Shown here: positions 21,395 to 31,265 of the stretch, piece by piece
Position numbering within the stretch: position 1 is the stretch's first letter
How the letters are laid out: each line of letters opens with the position of its first letter
Source: Allium sativum
Taxonomy: Eukaryota; Streptophyta; Magnoliopsida; Asparagales; Amaryllidaceae
Length of the DNA: 64,000 nucleotides
NCBI GenBank assembly: GCA_030737875.1
Contig: CM060925.1
Location: 484,033,514-484,097,513 of the forward strand
Direction of reading: 5' to 3'
The notes under the pieces: generated by a model
Databases searched by the model: none
What the model was told of the DNA's origin: nothing
Seen by the model: the letters and a program-made list of their open reading frames with translations, nothing else
Translations under genes and position numbers: made by a program

Positions 21395-21681
21395 ATAAGT
21401 TTTCATATGTGCTCAATAGGTTGAGCAAAGCCAGTTATGGGATAAACGGTGGTTTTGGAGCGAGACTGGCGAGGACATCCAGAGTTGGACAAGGGCTTAA
21501 TTATTTAGCCGTTTTTACTAGTATCATCTCACGTAGGTCGTCTGAATTCGAAGGAGGTATCCCTTGGGTGTTTGTCTGATATTGGTTTAGGCCTTTGGGG
21601 CTTGCATTTGGGGGATGTCGAGTTCGACTAGGGTGGTCTGCGTGAGAGATGGATAGTTGTGACGATTTTGCATGGGAGAAT
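21395..21681 (+). other. ~287-bp unidentified insertion in C reverse transcriptase
   Basis: This block has no counterpart in A or B. Two versions of the same RT segment flank it: ATCTTGGTCTTTTCTAGGAG at 21371 and ATCCTGATTTTCTCTAGAAG at 21682. The second is followed by the normal continuation (GCATGCCCTACATCTTAGGG). I cannot assign the insert. Both strands lack recognised protein motifs. Confidence 0.7.
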
Positions 21682-21895
21682 ATCCTGATTTTCTCTAGAA
21701 GTGGAGAAAAGCATGCCCTACATCTTAGGGAAGTGTTGGAGACTCTTTGAGCGCATTGTCTTAAGACAACAAAGGTGGATGGAATTCTTAGCATCCTATG
21801 AGTTTGAGATAGCGTATACCCCTGGCAAGGGTAACGTGGTGGCAGACGCCTTAAGCAGAAAAAGGCTGTCTTTGAGTCCATTGTTCGTGGAATAG
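21682..21895 (+). pseudogene. Element C RT/RNase H junction with internal deletion
   Basis: Encodes the end of the RT palm (FSRSGEKHALHLREVLETL) and then jumps at about 21750 to [35 protein letters not shown], the end of RNase H. Against A (43290-43905) roughly 0.6 kb is missing, including the RNase H catalytic core. A TAG at 21893 follows. Confidence 0.8.
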
Positions 21896-23465
21896 CGAAG
21901 CTTGGAGTTTATTTCTATGTTTGACTTTAGACCTTCCGTTGACTTTGTACCCGGTTTGCTAGCCTCCTTGGAGGTTAGGTCTACTCTTTTGGGACGGATT
22001 GGCGAGGCACAGCGAGACGACCCACAGTTGGTTGAGTTAGTAGAGAAGCTCCTAAGGGGGGGAGTCGTCCAGCCATTTGAGTAGGTACACCCTGGATGGT
22101 AAGGGGTGGTTGCGGAGAGACGGTAGACTTTGTGTACCGCAAGACGAGGGTTTGAGGAAGGCTATACTTGATGATGCACATCGGTCGAAGATGACCATTC
22201 ATCCCGGTGGGGACAAGGTGTACCAAGACATGAAGCGAGTTTTCTTTTGGGCCGGTATGAAGAAAGATGTGGCCGAGTATGTCGCTAGATGCTTGGTGTG
22301 CTAGCAAGTGAAAGCGGAGCAGAAGAAACCCGGTGGGTTGCTTCACCCATTTGAGGTTCCGCTATGGAAGTGGGATAGTGTCTCGATGGATTTCGTCAAT
22401 GGATTACCAAGATCGAGGAAGGGTAATACGGGAATTTGGGTTGGGGTAGACAAACTTACTAAGAGTGCCCATTTTATACCCTTGAAGAGTAAGAGGACTG
22501 CTCAATGGCTAGCTTCAATCTACATTCGAGAGATTGTTAGATTGCATGGTGTACCTTCCAGTATAGTGAGCGATCGAGATCCTATCTTCACTAGAGAGTT
22601 TTGGAAGAGTTTGCAAGAGGCGGTAGGGACTCAGTTGTGTTTGAGTACCGCATATCATCCTCAGACGGACGGCCAGACCAAGAGGGTGAATCGTATTTTA
22701 GAAGACCTTTTGAGGCTATGTATCTTGGATTTTGGAGGTACATGGGAAGAGCATCTTCCATTGGTGGAGTTCGCATATAATAACAGCTTTCAGTCTAGTA
22801 TTGGCATGGCTCCTTTCGAAGCTCTTTATGGAAGGCCTTGTCGATCACCTACATGTTGGTGGGAATCTACGGATAAGATCTTGCTTGGGCCCGATATGGT
22901 TAGGAAGACTTCGGAAAAGATTGATTTGATTCGAAGAAGGATGAAAGCGGCGCAAGACAGACAGAAATCTTATGCGGACAAGAGGAGAACAGAGATTGAG
23001 TTTGATGTTGGGGACATGGTCTTTGTCAAAGTATCTCCGTTACGGAATGTGGTTCGCTTTGGATCTGTTGGGAAGTTAGCACCAAGGTTTGTTGGACCAT
23101 TTCCTATTAAGGAAAGGATTGGACAGATGGCCTATAGAGTGGAGTTGCCTGACAGACTTAGTGGTGTACATGATGTATTCCATGTATTACATTTGAGGAA
23201 GTGCCTACATGAGACCGCTGAGGTGGTAGAGCCGGGCTTGCTTAAAGAAGTAGAGATAGAGCGTGATGAGACGATTCGACGAGCTCCTACTCGCATCCTT
23301 GGGTCAGAGACTAGGAAGTTGAGGAATCGAGAGGTTCAACTAGTCAAAGTGCAATGGGGAGAAGATGAGAGCAACGCTACTTTAGAGATGAAAGAGAAGA
23401 TGCGTTCATTATACCCATTCCTTTTTAGGATATGCCTTTTAATTTCTCCTTTATCGTTTGACTAG
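21896..23465 (+). pseudogene. Element C integrase and chromodomain
   Basis: From 21902: linker, then integrase zinc finger (AHRSKMTIHPGGDK..MKRVFFWAGMKKDV..CLVC, stops at 22082 and 22303, frameshift between). From 22308 a long open frame runs to 23465: core [17 protein letters not shown], then DGQTKRVN where the catalytic Glu of DDE is Lys. It continues through [36 protein letters not shown] and the C-terminal chromodomain ([14 protein letters not shown]...MRSLYPFLF, 23290-23430). The chromodomain normally directs integration to particular chromatin. This is the best-preserved pol segment of the three Tekay copies, but the Glu-to-Lys change should abolish catalysis. Confidence 0.9.
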
Positions 23466-24005
23466 TACTTATCTTATCTGTAGTATGTCCTCTCGTTAGT
23501 ACCTTTGACCTTTAGATAGGGTAAACCTATGGTTGAAACATGTGTTTGAGACATGTTATGATTGATGGATGCATGTGGATGCAAGTGTTTGCTAGTGGTT
23601 GCTCGTGGATGCATATACACACACTCTAGACACTAGATCGGCTCAGTCACTTCATATTGCATATTGCATATAATTGTGTGTAGGTAGCTAAATTGATGGA
23701 TGTATAATGGTTGTGTTATCATATGGATGATGCATTTTGGTGAATGATTGTGCACTCATATAGATACAGTATGTGTCGATAGGGTTCTCTCGCATACATA
23801 CTGGATGCATGGCACTATCATGGTCTGCATATGTTCATACATTAGATAGGGAACATATACATACACTCTTTGCATATGCTCATACATCATTAGAAATTGT
23901 TTTAAGGACAATGGATGCCCGTGTTTGATGGATTGAGTAGATGGTTGTTTGGATGGTAGGATATGCATTCTCCTTAGCTTAGAGATTTCGAGGACGAAAT
24001 CCTTT
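23466..24005 (+). other. C 3' untranslated region
   Basis: Non-coding. Homologous to A 45600-46168 (GACCTTTAGATAGG, ACATGTGTTTGAGACATGTT, ACACTAGATCGGCTCA). Ends GAGATTTCGAGGACGAAATCC, the Tekay pre-polypurine motif. CATATG/ATACA-type direct repeats lie around 23760-23890. Confidence 0.75.
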
Positions 24006-24018
24006 AAGGAGGGGAGAA
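24006..24018 (+). other. Polypurine tract of C
   Basis: AAGGAGGGGAGAA directly before TGTAACACCCC of the 3' LTR. Confidence 0.85.
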
Positions 24019-27000
24019 TGTAACACCCCGAATTTTAGTTAATACTAATATTCACTAATTACAGAATAAATAATCTCAGATGTGAGAATTGGGGGAAACG
24101 GGCTGCGTCATTGCGTTCGGCTCGGAAAAATACGCGAAATAGAGTCCGAGTTTTCGAGAATCGGAGTCCGTATGGCCCAGTTATGGCCTAATGAAGTTTT
24201 CAGAAAATTCAAAGTTCAAAACAGATTTAAAATTCAGGTTCAAATTTCGAAATTGGGGCCATTGGGCGTAGGCGGAAAAATTCCCGCCTAGTTAACCAAG
24301 TCGACAGCCCTGTCGACCGGGCAGTCGACTTGGCTAGGACCAAGTCGACAGCCCTGTCGACTTGTGTGTCGACAGGGGGTGCTCGGCCAGTTTGGCCTGG
24401 TGCACCATTTTAGGGTTTGGCTGTGTTTTGGGGCTGTTTTCTGGAAGCTTCCGAAATCTGACGGACCTAAACTAACCTAGAGTTAATCTAAGGGTCTAAA
24501 ACACATGCTAATCCTATAAATAAGACCCTAAGCTAGCCCTAAATGATCATAATCCTATCCTCTAACTAAACTATGCCAAAAATTTCTATGATCATGGCCT
24601 CCACTCAAAATCCTAGCCTCCATCCTCTTTCTAAACTATTTCTATGAAGGCTTCCATGTTCATACAAGCATTTTTAAGTTGTATGAGTGATCATTAGCTT
24701 GCATTCATCATCAAGTTGCAAGCTTTATTTTCAAGGCTAGAGTTTTTGGGTGATTTTTGGCAAGGGTTTGCTTATTGGAGTTTAGTGGTGAGTTTCTATA
24801 GCCTTAATAATCAATTGTTAAACTGATTATGATAGGATATGATAAGATATGGCTATGTTTGTGGATCAATGTGTTTATGAAAGTGTATGTTGTGTGTTTT
24901 GCAAGTTTTATGCTATATGTTATGCAAGTTTAATGCTATGTTTTATGATGCTCATTATGCGAAACACTATGTTGAACATTGATTCATATGTAACATGTTA
25001 TGCAAGCTATATGTGAGATTATATGCAAGTTCATATGTAACATGTTATGCAAGCTATATGTGAGATTATATGCAAGTTCATATGTAACATGTAATGCAAG
25101 TTATGTGCATGATTATATGCAAGTTCATATGTAACATGTTATGCAAGTTATGTGTTTGGTTATATGCAAGTTATGTGCATGATTATATGCAAGTTCATAT
25201 GTAACATGTTATGCAAGTTATGTGTTTGGTTATATGCAAGTTATGTGCATGATTATATGCAAGTTCATATGTAACATGTTATGCAAGTTATGTGTTTGGT
25301 TATATGCAAGTTATGTGCATGATTATATGCAAGTTCATATGTAACATGTTATGCAAGTTATGTGTTTGGTTATATGCAAGTTAACATGTGACATGCTATG
25401 CAAGTTCACACCTTTGTATGACATAAGGATCAAATGCAAGTTACCCCCTTTGTGACATATGTGCTTCATGCAAGTTTGGGTTAAATGCTAGTTGGGTTTA
25501 ATGTATGCTCATATATGCAAGTTGACACCTTTTAAACCCATGATAAAGTTATATGCTATGTTGGTTAAACCCATGGCATTTGTGATGAATCTTCCCTTTA
25601 TTATGTCATGTTATGAGAACGAATTACGTGGGGAACGATGGGGTTAATATGCATGTTAATAAAATGGTGTGAAATGGGTATGCTTAAGCATAACATAAAG
25701 TGAATGGACATAGTTGGGAACTTACCTATTAAGTTAGGTCTACCCATATTATGGAATTGGGAATTTACCTATTAAGTTAGGTCTACCCATATTATGGAAT
25801 TGGGAATTTACCTATTGAGTTAGGTCTACCCATATTCTTGAAATTGGTAATTAATTAGGGATAATTAATACAAATTATGGGGGTGATTAATTAGGTGTAA
25901 TTAATCGACTAAGACACGAGGTTGGACCCTTTTGTAGCATAAGACTGCCCGGAAACGACAGGCAAATCCAGCGGCTACAAATGATGGGCCCAATGTGAGA
26001 GGTCTTAGTCATAAACTAAATACGTGACAAGTGTAAAGACATGAGATTAGACTCGGTTATGGTGTAAGGCTGCCCGGAACCAACCGGCATATCCAGCTGC
26101 CATAAAAGACAGTCTAATGTGAGAGGTCTTTACAAAGGTTACGATCTTAATCAATTAAGAAACACTTAACCAAATTAGCATGTAGTGGGGCATGAGGGGT
26201 TAAGTGGGTGCCTTGGGTGGCATGTAGTAACTAGTGGGGGTGCCTTGGGTGGCATGAGGAAACTAGTGGGTTGCCTTGGGTGGCAATAGAAAATACGATT
26301 AGAATACTTAACCAAAGTGGAACATGTAGTTAAACATGACTAAAGGGTTAAGTAAGTGCCTTGGGTGGCATGTGGGAATCAAGTAAGTGCCTTGGGTGGC
26401 ATGTGGAAATCTAGTGGGTGCCTTGAGTGGCAATTAAAATATGATTAAAAGACTTAACCAAAATTTATAACATGTAAGTGGACATGGTTAAAGGGTTAAG
26501 TGGGATTCACTAGAAATGACAAGCTTAGGTGGGTAGCTTGTGGGGGCCCATTTCAACCAATATCCCAAACGTATCTTTGTGGGCTCGACCCAAATCGAGG
26601 ACGGGACACGCATATTGGGCTTGACTGTAAGAGGCCAAAACGGGTTAGCGGTGGCAACGCAAGTCCAACGGGTTTCATATGCGTGTGTGGACCCGGGCTG
26701 GTAAGTAAGACGTTGTTGCATCGTGTAGGTATAAGCCGTGCACCGTTGATATTATCAGGTTGCCACTTTGGGGGATGATACACCCACTGTGGGGCCAGCA
26801 CGGGTATCTACGTTAGGGAGCCGATCGCTTGGGGAGTAGGGGGTACACCTAGTGGAGATAGGGGCAGACGGCACCTATGTAGTCAGCTAGGGGTACACGA
26901 GACTACTATTAAAAATTACTAAGTACACTTAGTGGGATCAACCTTTAAGAAGGAATTACCCTTGGATGGGTAGAACTGGTGTGGTGCAGTGTAGGAATTA

Positions 27001-27605
27001 CCCTTGGGTGGGTAGATCTGGGGTGGTGCAGTGTAGTAATTATCCTTGGGTGGATAAATGCGTCTTCTCGGTTATCTTAGTACATCCTGTGTTTAGTTGG
27101 CTACTTAGTGTAGTCATTATCCCCAGAGGTACCGTACCTTGTTTATATCATACCCTAATTACTTTAATGATTGTATTGTTAAGGTTATAGGACTCGCTCA
27201 GACTTATGTCTGACCCCGTTGTTTTTTTATCTTTTTCCCAACCCTCAGGTTATCAGAGTGGGCCTAGCACTAGTGGGCTTTGATCAGACTTCTTTATCTA
27301 TCTTTTGGAGCTTGGACCGTGGATGTAAAGCTCAGTTTATCTTTTCTATTATGGCTATTAAGTTATGTAGTGGGATTATGTACTTTTGTTTATCAGGATG
27401 GATATTATGTACTTGACTCTTGTTTATGGTTTTGGTGTAACCAAACATGTTTTACTTTCCGCTGCAATGAAATGATGTTTTAAATTCTCAAGTATTACTT
27501 ATATCTGTCTTGTTGTAATTTTTCTGTTCTATATTCACTTAAAATACTCCACCGATGTTATGGCATTCCCTTAGTGAGTGACCGTAGCGGGTGTGGGGTG
27601 TTACA
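24019..27605 (+). repeat. Element C 3' LTR, complete
   Basis: TGTAACACCCCGAATTT to GTGGGGTGTTACA, 3587 bp. Same modules as the 5' LTR: GTCGAC island 24296-24376, TATA ~24514, donor GT 24788, 70-bp repeats 24890-25385, 43-bp triplicate, CTGCCCGGAACCG dimer, 33-bp repeats, inverted repeat 27199-27215 and AG 27247-27248. I count about nine differences in the first ~550 aligned bases, so roughly 98-98.5% identity. Confidence 0.93.
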
Positions 27606-29154
27606 TTGGGTATGCTTGATCCTAAATAACACATGTGATTGATATTTTAATGTTTTTGGTTGATTCCATATGTTGTTACTACTGTTGGTATGATCTATGG
27701 CTACATAGGAAAGTTAGAATGGTCGAAAATGATGTCGAGATGCGAAAATGATGTCGAGAGGCGAAAAATGGTTTGCACGAAAATGGTGTAAGATATGGGT
27801 CAAGCGACCGACCCTTATGTCCAAACCAACCCCCACGTGTATGTTCGACCAACCCCTATGGGTCGAGCGACCAACCCTTACGTGTATCTTCTACCAACCC
27901 TATATGAAGTGTTCGACCGACCCTATATGCCGAGGTTCGACAGAACCTATGTGATGATGTTCGACCCGACCCACTATGTGATGTTCGACCCGACCCACTG
28001 TGTGATGTTCGACCCGACCCACTATGTGATGTTCGACCAATCCACTATGTGATGTTCGACCGATCCACTATGTAATGTTCGACTGACCCAGAGGAGCTTC
28101 TACTACGCATCGATGATCGTGAACTCTTCTGAAGAATGATTCCAATCCAACTAAACCCGAGATGCAAAGGAAGTGCAGAGAGAAGTGATGGCTCGAGTTC
28201 CAAATGGGGATCGACGGGTTAACTTCTAAAGTTGGGCTTTGCTGTGGGACGTGTGCAAAGGGGTTATCGATATCTATAACTTTGGTTCACTATTGAGAGG
28301 GGGGCATTGACTATGGACCAGTGTGGTGGGGTCAGAGGTTGTATGGAGTCGAACTACATCAGGCCCCCAAGGGCGAAATGGTCGTATTGATAGTTGGACG
28401 GGATGGGACTCCGTCATGGCCCTAATAGTTCTGGTGATCAAAGTGGTGGATATTGTATAGTTTACGCACTGAGTGAGAGATGTGAGGATGATTGATATGA
28501 TTGATGTTTGCTATCACTATGTCATACTCCCATTTTTACACTTAATGTCAGTGTTGCCTTAGAGTACTATACATCTTGTGTGCTAACTCTTTGGTTGCAG
28601 GTTCAGGTATGATTATATATACCTGTTATTGTTTTGTTTTGCTGTTATTGCTCATACAAGACTTTTGTCTGACCCATAGTTTTATGTCTCTTCTTATTAC
28701 TCTGGGTGGTCCTAAACGAGCAGACTAGAGATAGGTTAGGCGGTTATGCACGAGTAGATATCCAGAGATGAGCAGGAGGCTTCCACGTACTATTTACGTA
28801 TATTCTCCCTGTGTTGTTGTTGGTCACTACTTTGTGCATTAGTAGTGTACCTTTTCTGTTTTTCTTTAGAGATAGTATTTTGAAGTTGTAATAATGGTTT
28901 GCAACATAAGTTGTATTTTGGATTCCGCCTAGTCTGATGGATATGTTTTAGTTTTCAGCTTATGCACTATCTCGTCTGTTCTATATCAAGTTATGTTATT
29001 ATTATATTTTATTCCATGCGTTGTGAGATGTACTACAGGTTCTTTGATGATTCATGGTTTCAAATCCCTTTCTTTAGACGACCGCCCCATGCTATTTAGA
29101 TGTTGGCATAGCGCATTTCGTAGAAATGTCGGCTGGTGCGGGCGGGTCGTCACA
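27606..29154 (+). repeat. Element B 3' LTR, right part
   Basis: Resumes at TTGGGTATGCTTGATCCTAA (B 5' LTR position 9685) and ends GGGTCGTCACA. Includes the TCGACC minisatellite (27795-28095), where small frames are artefacts of the repeats, and the inverted repeat at 28659-28675. B's target copy TCTAG follows, then A gag. Confidence 0.9.
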
Positions 29155-29220
29155 TCTAGGGAACCTAATATTTCAAAAGGCGTTACGATACCAGGCTAGT
29201 TGCATAGTTATCTAGAGGTC
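29155..29220 (+). other. Element A 5' untranslated region, second part
   Basis: 66 bp between the B insertion and A's gag ATG (29221). TCTAG at 29155-29159 is the right half of B's target duplication. Confidence 0.7.
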
Positions 29221-30059
29221 ATGGCGCCTGCCGGTGGTCAAGCTGACGTTCTTCCGCCAGCTGCACCCGTCGTTCCTCCTCCTCCTCTTCTACGTGTAGA
29301 TAACTTCTCTAAGATCTACAAAGATTTATGTGCTATGGGAGGGAAGACATTCCATGGAATCGAGACGTTCGTAGAGGCAAGGAATTGGCTCAAGGAGACA
29401 TAGGACTTGTTTGGAATTTTTGAAGTAGACGATCGTAGGAAGATTCAGTTAGCCGCCTGGCTATTGAAAGATGAAGCTTCGTTCTGGTAGGAAGTAACGC
29501 AAGCAGGGTGTCCGGTGGAAACCTGGGATGATTTTAGATAGAGGTTTAAAATGAAGTTTCTTTCTCAAGCTTAGAAAAGCATGCTAATGGAAAGGTTCTT
29601 GGCACTCAGGCAAAGAAGCATGACTGTCAAATAATATGTTAACAGATTCAACTAGCTAGCGAGGTTTGGATTGGAACTGGTAGATACTTCGCATAAGAAA
29701 GCTTTGCGGTTTGTTAAAAGACTGAATGAACCCCTTCATGGGTTAGATATGTCCCATATTCCAATGGGAGCAACTTTTGAAAGGCTTGTTGATATGGCCT
29801 TAATGCATGAGGAAGACAAAAGCGAGGAAGTTAAGATTGAGGAAACACAAAACAAGAAAGTATGGCCCAAGAAAGGACAATAATAACAACAGAAGAAGGG
29901 CGGAAAGAATGACAAGGCTAAGGATATGAGGAAGTGCCATAGTTGTAGACGCGAGGGTCCCTTGGTAAAGGACTGCAAAAGAAGGAAGAATACTTGCTTC
30001 AATCGTGGAGAGGTCGGACACTTTGCTAAGGAGTGCCTAAAGAAATAGGGACAAGGTCA
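29221..30059 (+). pseudogene. Element A gag (many stops)
   Basis: The ATG at 29221 opens MAPAGGQADVLPPAAPVVPP, followed by the gag core (FSKIYKDLCAMGGKTFHGIE, KIQLAAWLLKDEASFW). At least seven in-frame stops follow (first at 29401, others near 29488, 29538, 29571, 29631, 29655 and 29881), many explained by TGG or CAG becoming TAG. The capsid C-terminal part (FVKRLNEPLHGLDMSHIPMG) and a Lys-rich tail lead to two zinc knuckles near 29935-29980 and 29995-30035. Both are broken: CHSCRREGPLVKDC lacks the His, and CFNRGEVGHFAKEC lacks the second Cys. Confidence 0.88.
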
Positions 30060-30610
30060 AAGGGCAGGAGCTTCTGGAGGGGAGGTGCATGTTCGTGTGA
30101 TCAGTGCTCCAGATAGAGGTAGGAAAGATTCCGTGGAAGGTTTGATTTCTCTTTCTAATCATCCAATTAGAACTCTTTTTGATTTTGGCGCTTCACATTC
30201 ATTTATATCTAGTTCTGTGGTAAAGTCTCTGCACCTAAATACTAGTATGGTAGTGGATCCCATTGTTGTCTCAAACCCCATTGTTGATTTGGCTCATTTG
30301 TCCATGATTTGTCGGGGTTTGAGAATATCTGTGTTAGTCGTCGAGTTTGAGTGCGACGCATATATGCTCGGTTTTATGGGCTATGATTTAATTCTAGGGA
30401 TGGATTGGCTAGCCATGTATGGTGCCATTCTAGATTGTGAAAGGAGGGTCGTTATACTTTTGACTTTCCAATGAAGGACCCTCCAGATTTCTTGTCACCC
30501 ACAAGGGTCTGTCGTGCTTAGTTTCCTAGAGTCTCTTGATGCATCTATCGATGATCTACGATCTATACTAGTAGTCCGCGACTATCCTGATGTTTTGATG
30601 AAGTACAGGA
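30060..30610 (+). pseudogene. Element A protease and linker
   Basis: Open from 30085 to 30474. TLFDFGASHSFISSS carries DFG for the expected DTG. PIVVSNPI, SMICRGLRI and the second conserved block LILGMDWLAMYGA follow. TGA at 30472 ends it. The linker to RT ([24 protein letters not shown]) follows and shifts frame at about 30600. Confidence 0.85.
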
Positions 30611-31046
30611 CTTACCTCCGAGGCGCGAGATCGATTTCCGTATATATTTGGTGGACAATGCAAAACCAGTTGCATTACATGTGCGTCATATGGCTCCAAA
30701 GGAAAGGATTGAGCTTAGTAAGCAAGTAGGGGAGCTACTTGAGAAAGGGTTTTTTAGGCGAAGCATACCTGAATGGGGTGCTCTGGTGGTATTTGCAACT
30801 AAGGCAGTTGGTTCGCTTCGCTTATGTATGGACTATAGAGAGTTGAACAAACTCAAAAAGAAGAACAGGCACCCACTCCCAAAGATAGATGATCTGTTTG
30901 ACCAGCTTGTTGGTGCATTGGTATTCTCTCAATTAGACTTGGTCATAGGGTTTCATCAGTTGAGGGTGGCCAAGGACAGTATAGATAAGACCTCTTTTAG
31001 GACTCCAGATGGTTTCTTTGAATGGCTCGTTATGCCTTTTGGGTTA
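30611..31046 (+). pseudogene. Element A reverse transcriptase, N-terminal half
   Basis: [20 protein letters not shown], then [94 protein letters not shown]. The frame is severed exactly after GFGL-type residues (GGGTTA at 31041-31046), where plastid DNA begins. The missing next codons are TNAP in related copies. RT resumes at 43161. Confidence 0.92.
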
Positions 31047-31265
31047 TAAGATCAGCTAAGCTGTATTTGGCTACTCCTGGAGCAATTGTTTACGGACATT
31101 ATGGAGCAACCCTTTCTGAAGGAGATACATTAGTTACATTTATATATGAAAAATCCCGATCTGGTGACATAACACAGGGACTTCCAAAAGTGGAGCAAAT
31201 CTTAGAAGTGCGCTCGATTGGTTCAATATCGATAAACCTTGAAAGGAGAGTCGAAAGTTGGAACG
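31047..31265 (+). pseudogene. rpoC2: Nuclear copy of plastid rpoC2, part 1
   Basis: The frame reads [19 protein letters not shown], then [34 protein letters not shown] and [10 protein letters not shown]. This is the C-terminal half of the plastid RNA polymerase beta'' subunit, recognised from its highly conserved [16 protein letters not shown] block. There is no start, no promoter and no neighbouring plastid gene, so this is a transferred fragment (NUPT), not a gene. It lies in RT of element A and is cut by the Sirevirus at GAACG (31261-31265). Confidence 0.93.

Larger units (their letters stand above)
16296..27605 (+). mobile_element. Element C: Tekay-like Ty3 retrotransposon nested in B 3' LTR
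   Basis: 5' LTR 16296-19833 (first 82 bp missing), primer site 19836-19847, shortened interior 19834-24018, 3' LTR 24019-27605. It belongs to the same broad subfamily as A: leader, 3' UTR and LTR end modules align. B LTR sequence resumes at 27606 (TTGGGTATGCTTGATCC, equivalent to B 9685). The interior is 4.2 kb, about 0.9 kb shorter than A's, because most of gag and the middle of RT-RNase H are gone. The LTRs are about 98% alike, yet the genes are in ruins. Confidence 0.92.
8874..29154 (+). mobile_element. Element B: Tekay-like Ty3 retrotransposon nested in A
   Basis: 5' LTR 8874-11142, primer site 11145-11156, gag-protease 11342-12964, polymerase 12965-15725, polypurine tract 15895-15906. 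The 3' LTR is split by element C into 15907-~16300 and 27606-29154. The flanks TCTGG/TCTAG match at four of five bases as a target duplication. Proof of nesting: A's leader lies before 8874 and A's gag resumes right after 29154. B has a different LTR sequence from A and C but the same lineage of proteins. It is about 9 kb without C. Confidence 0.92.
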
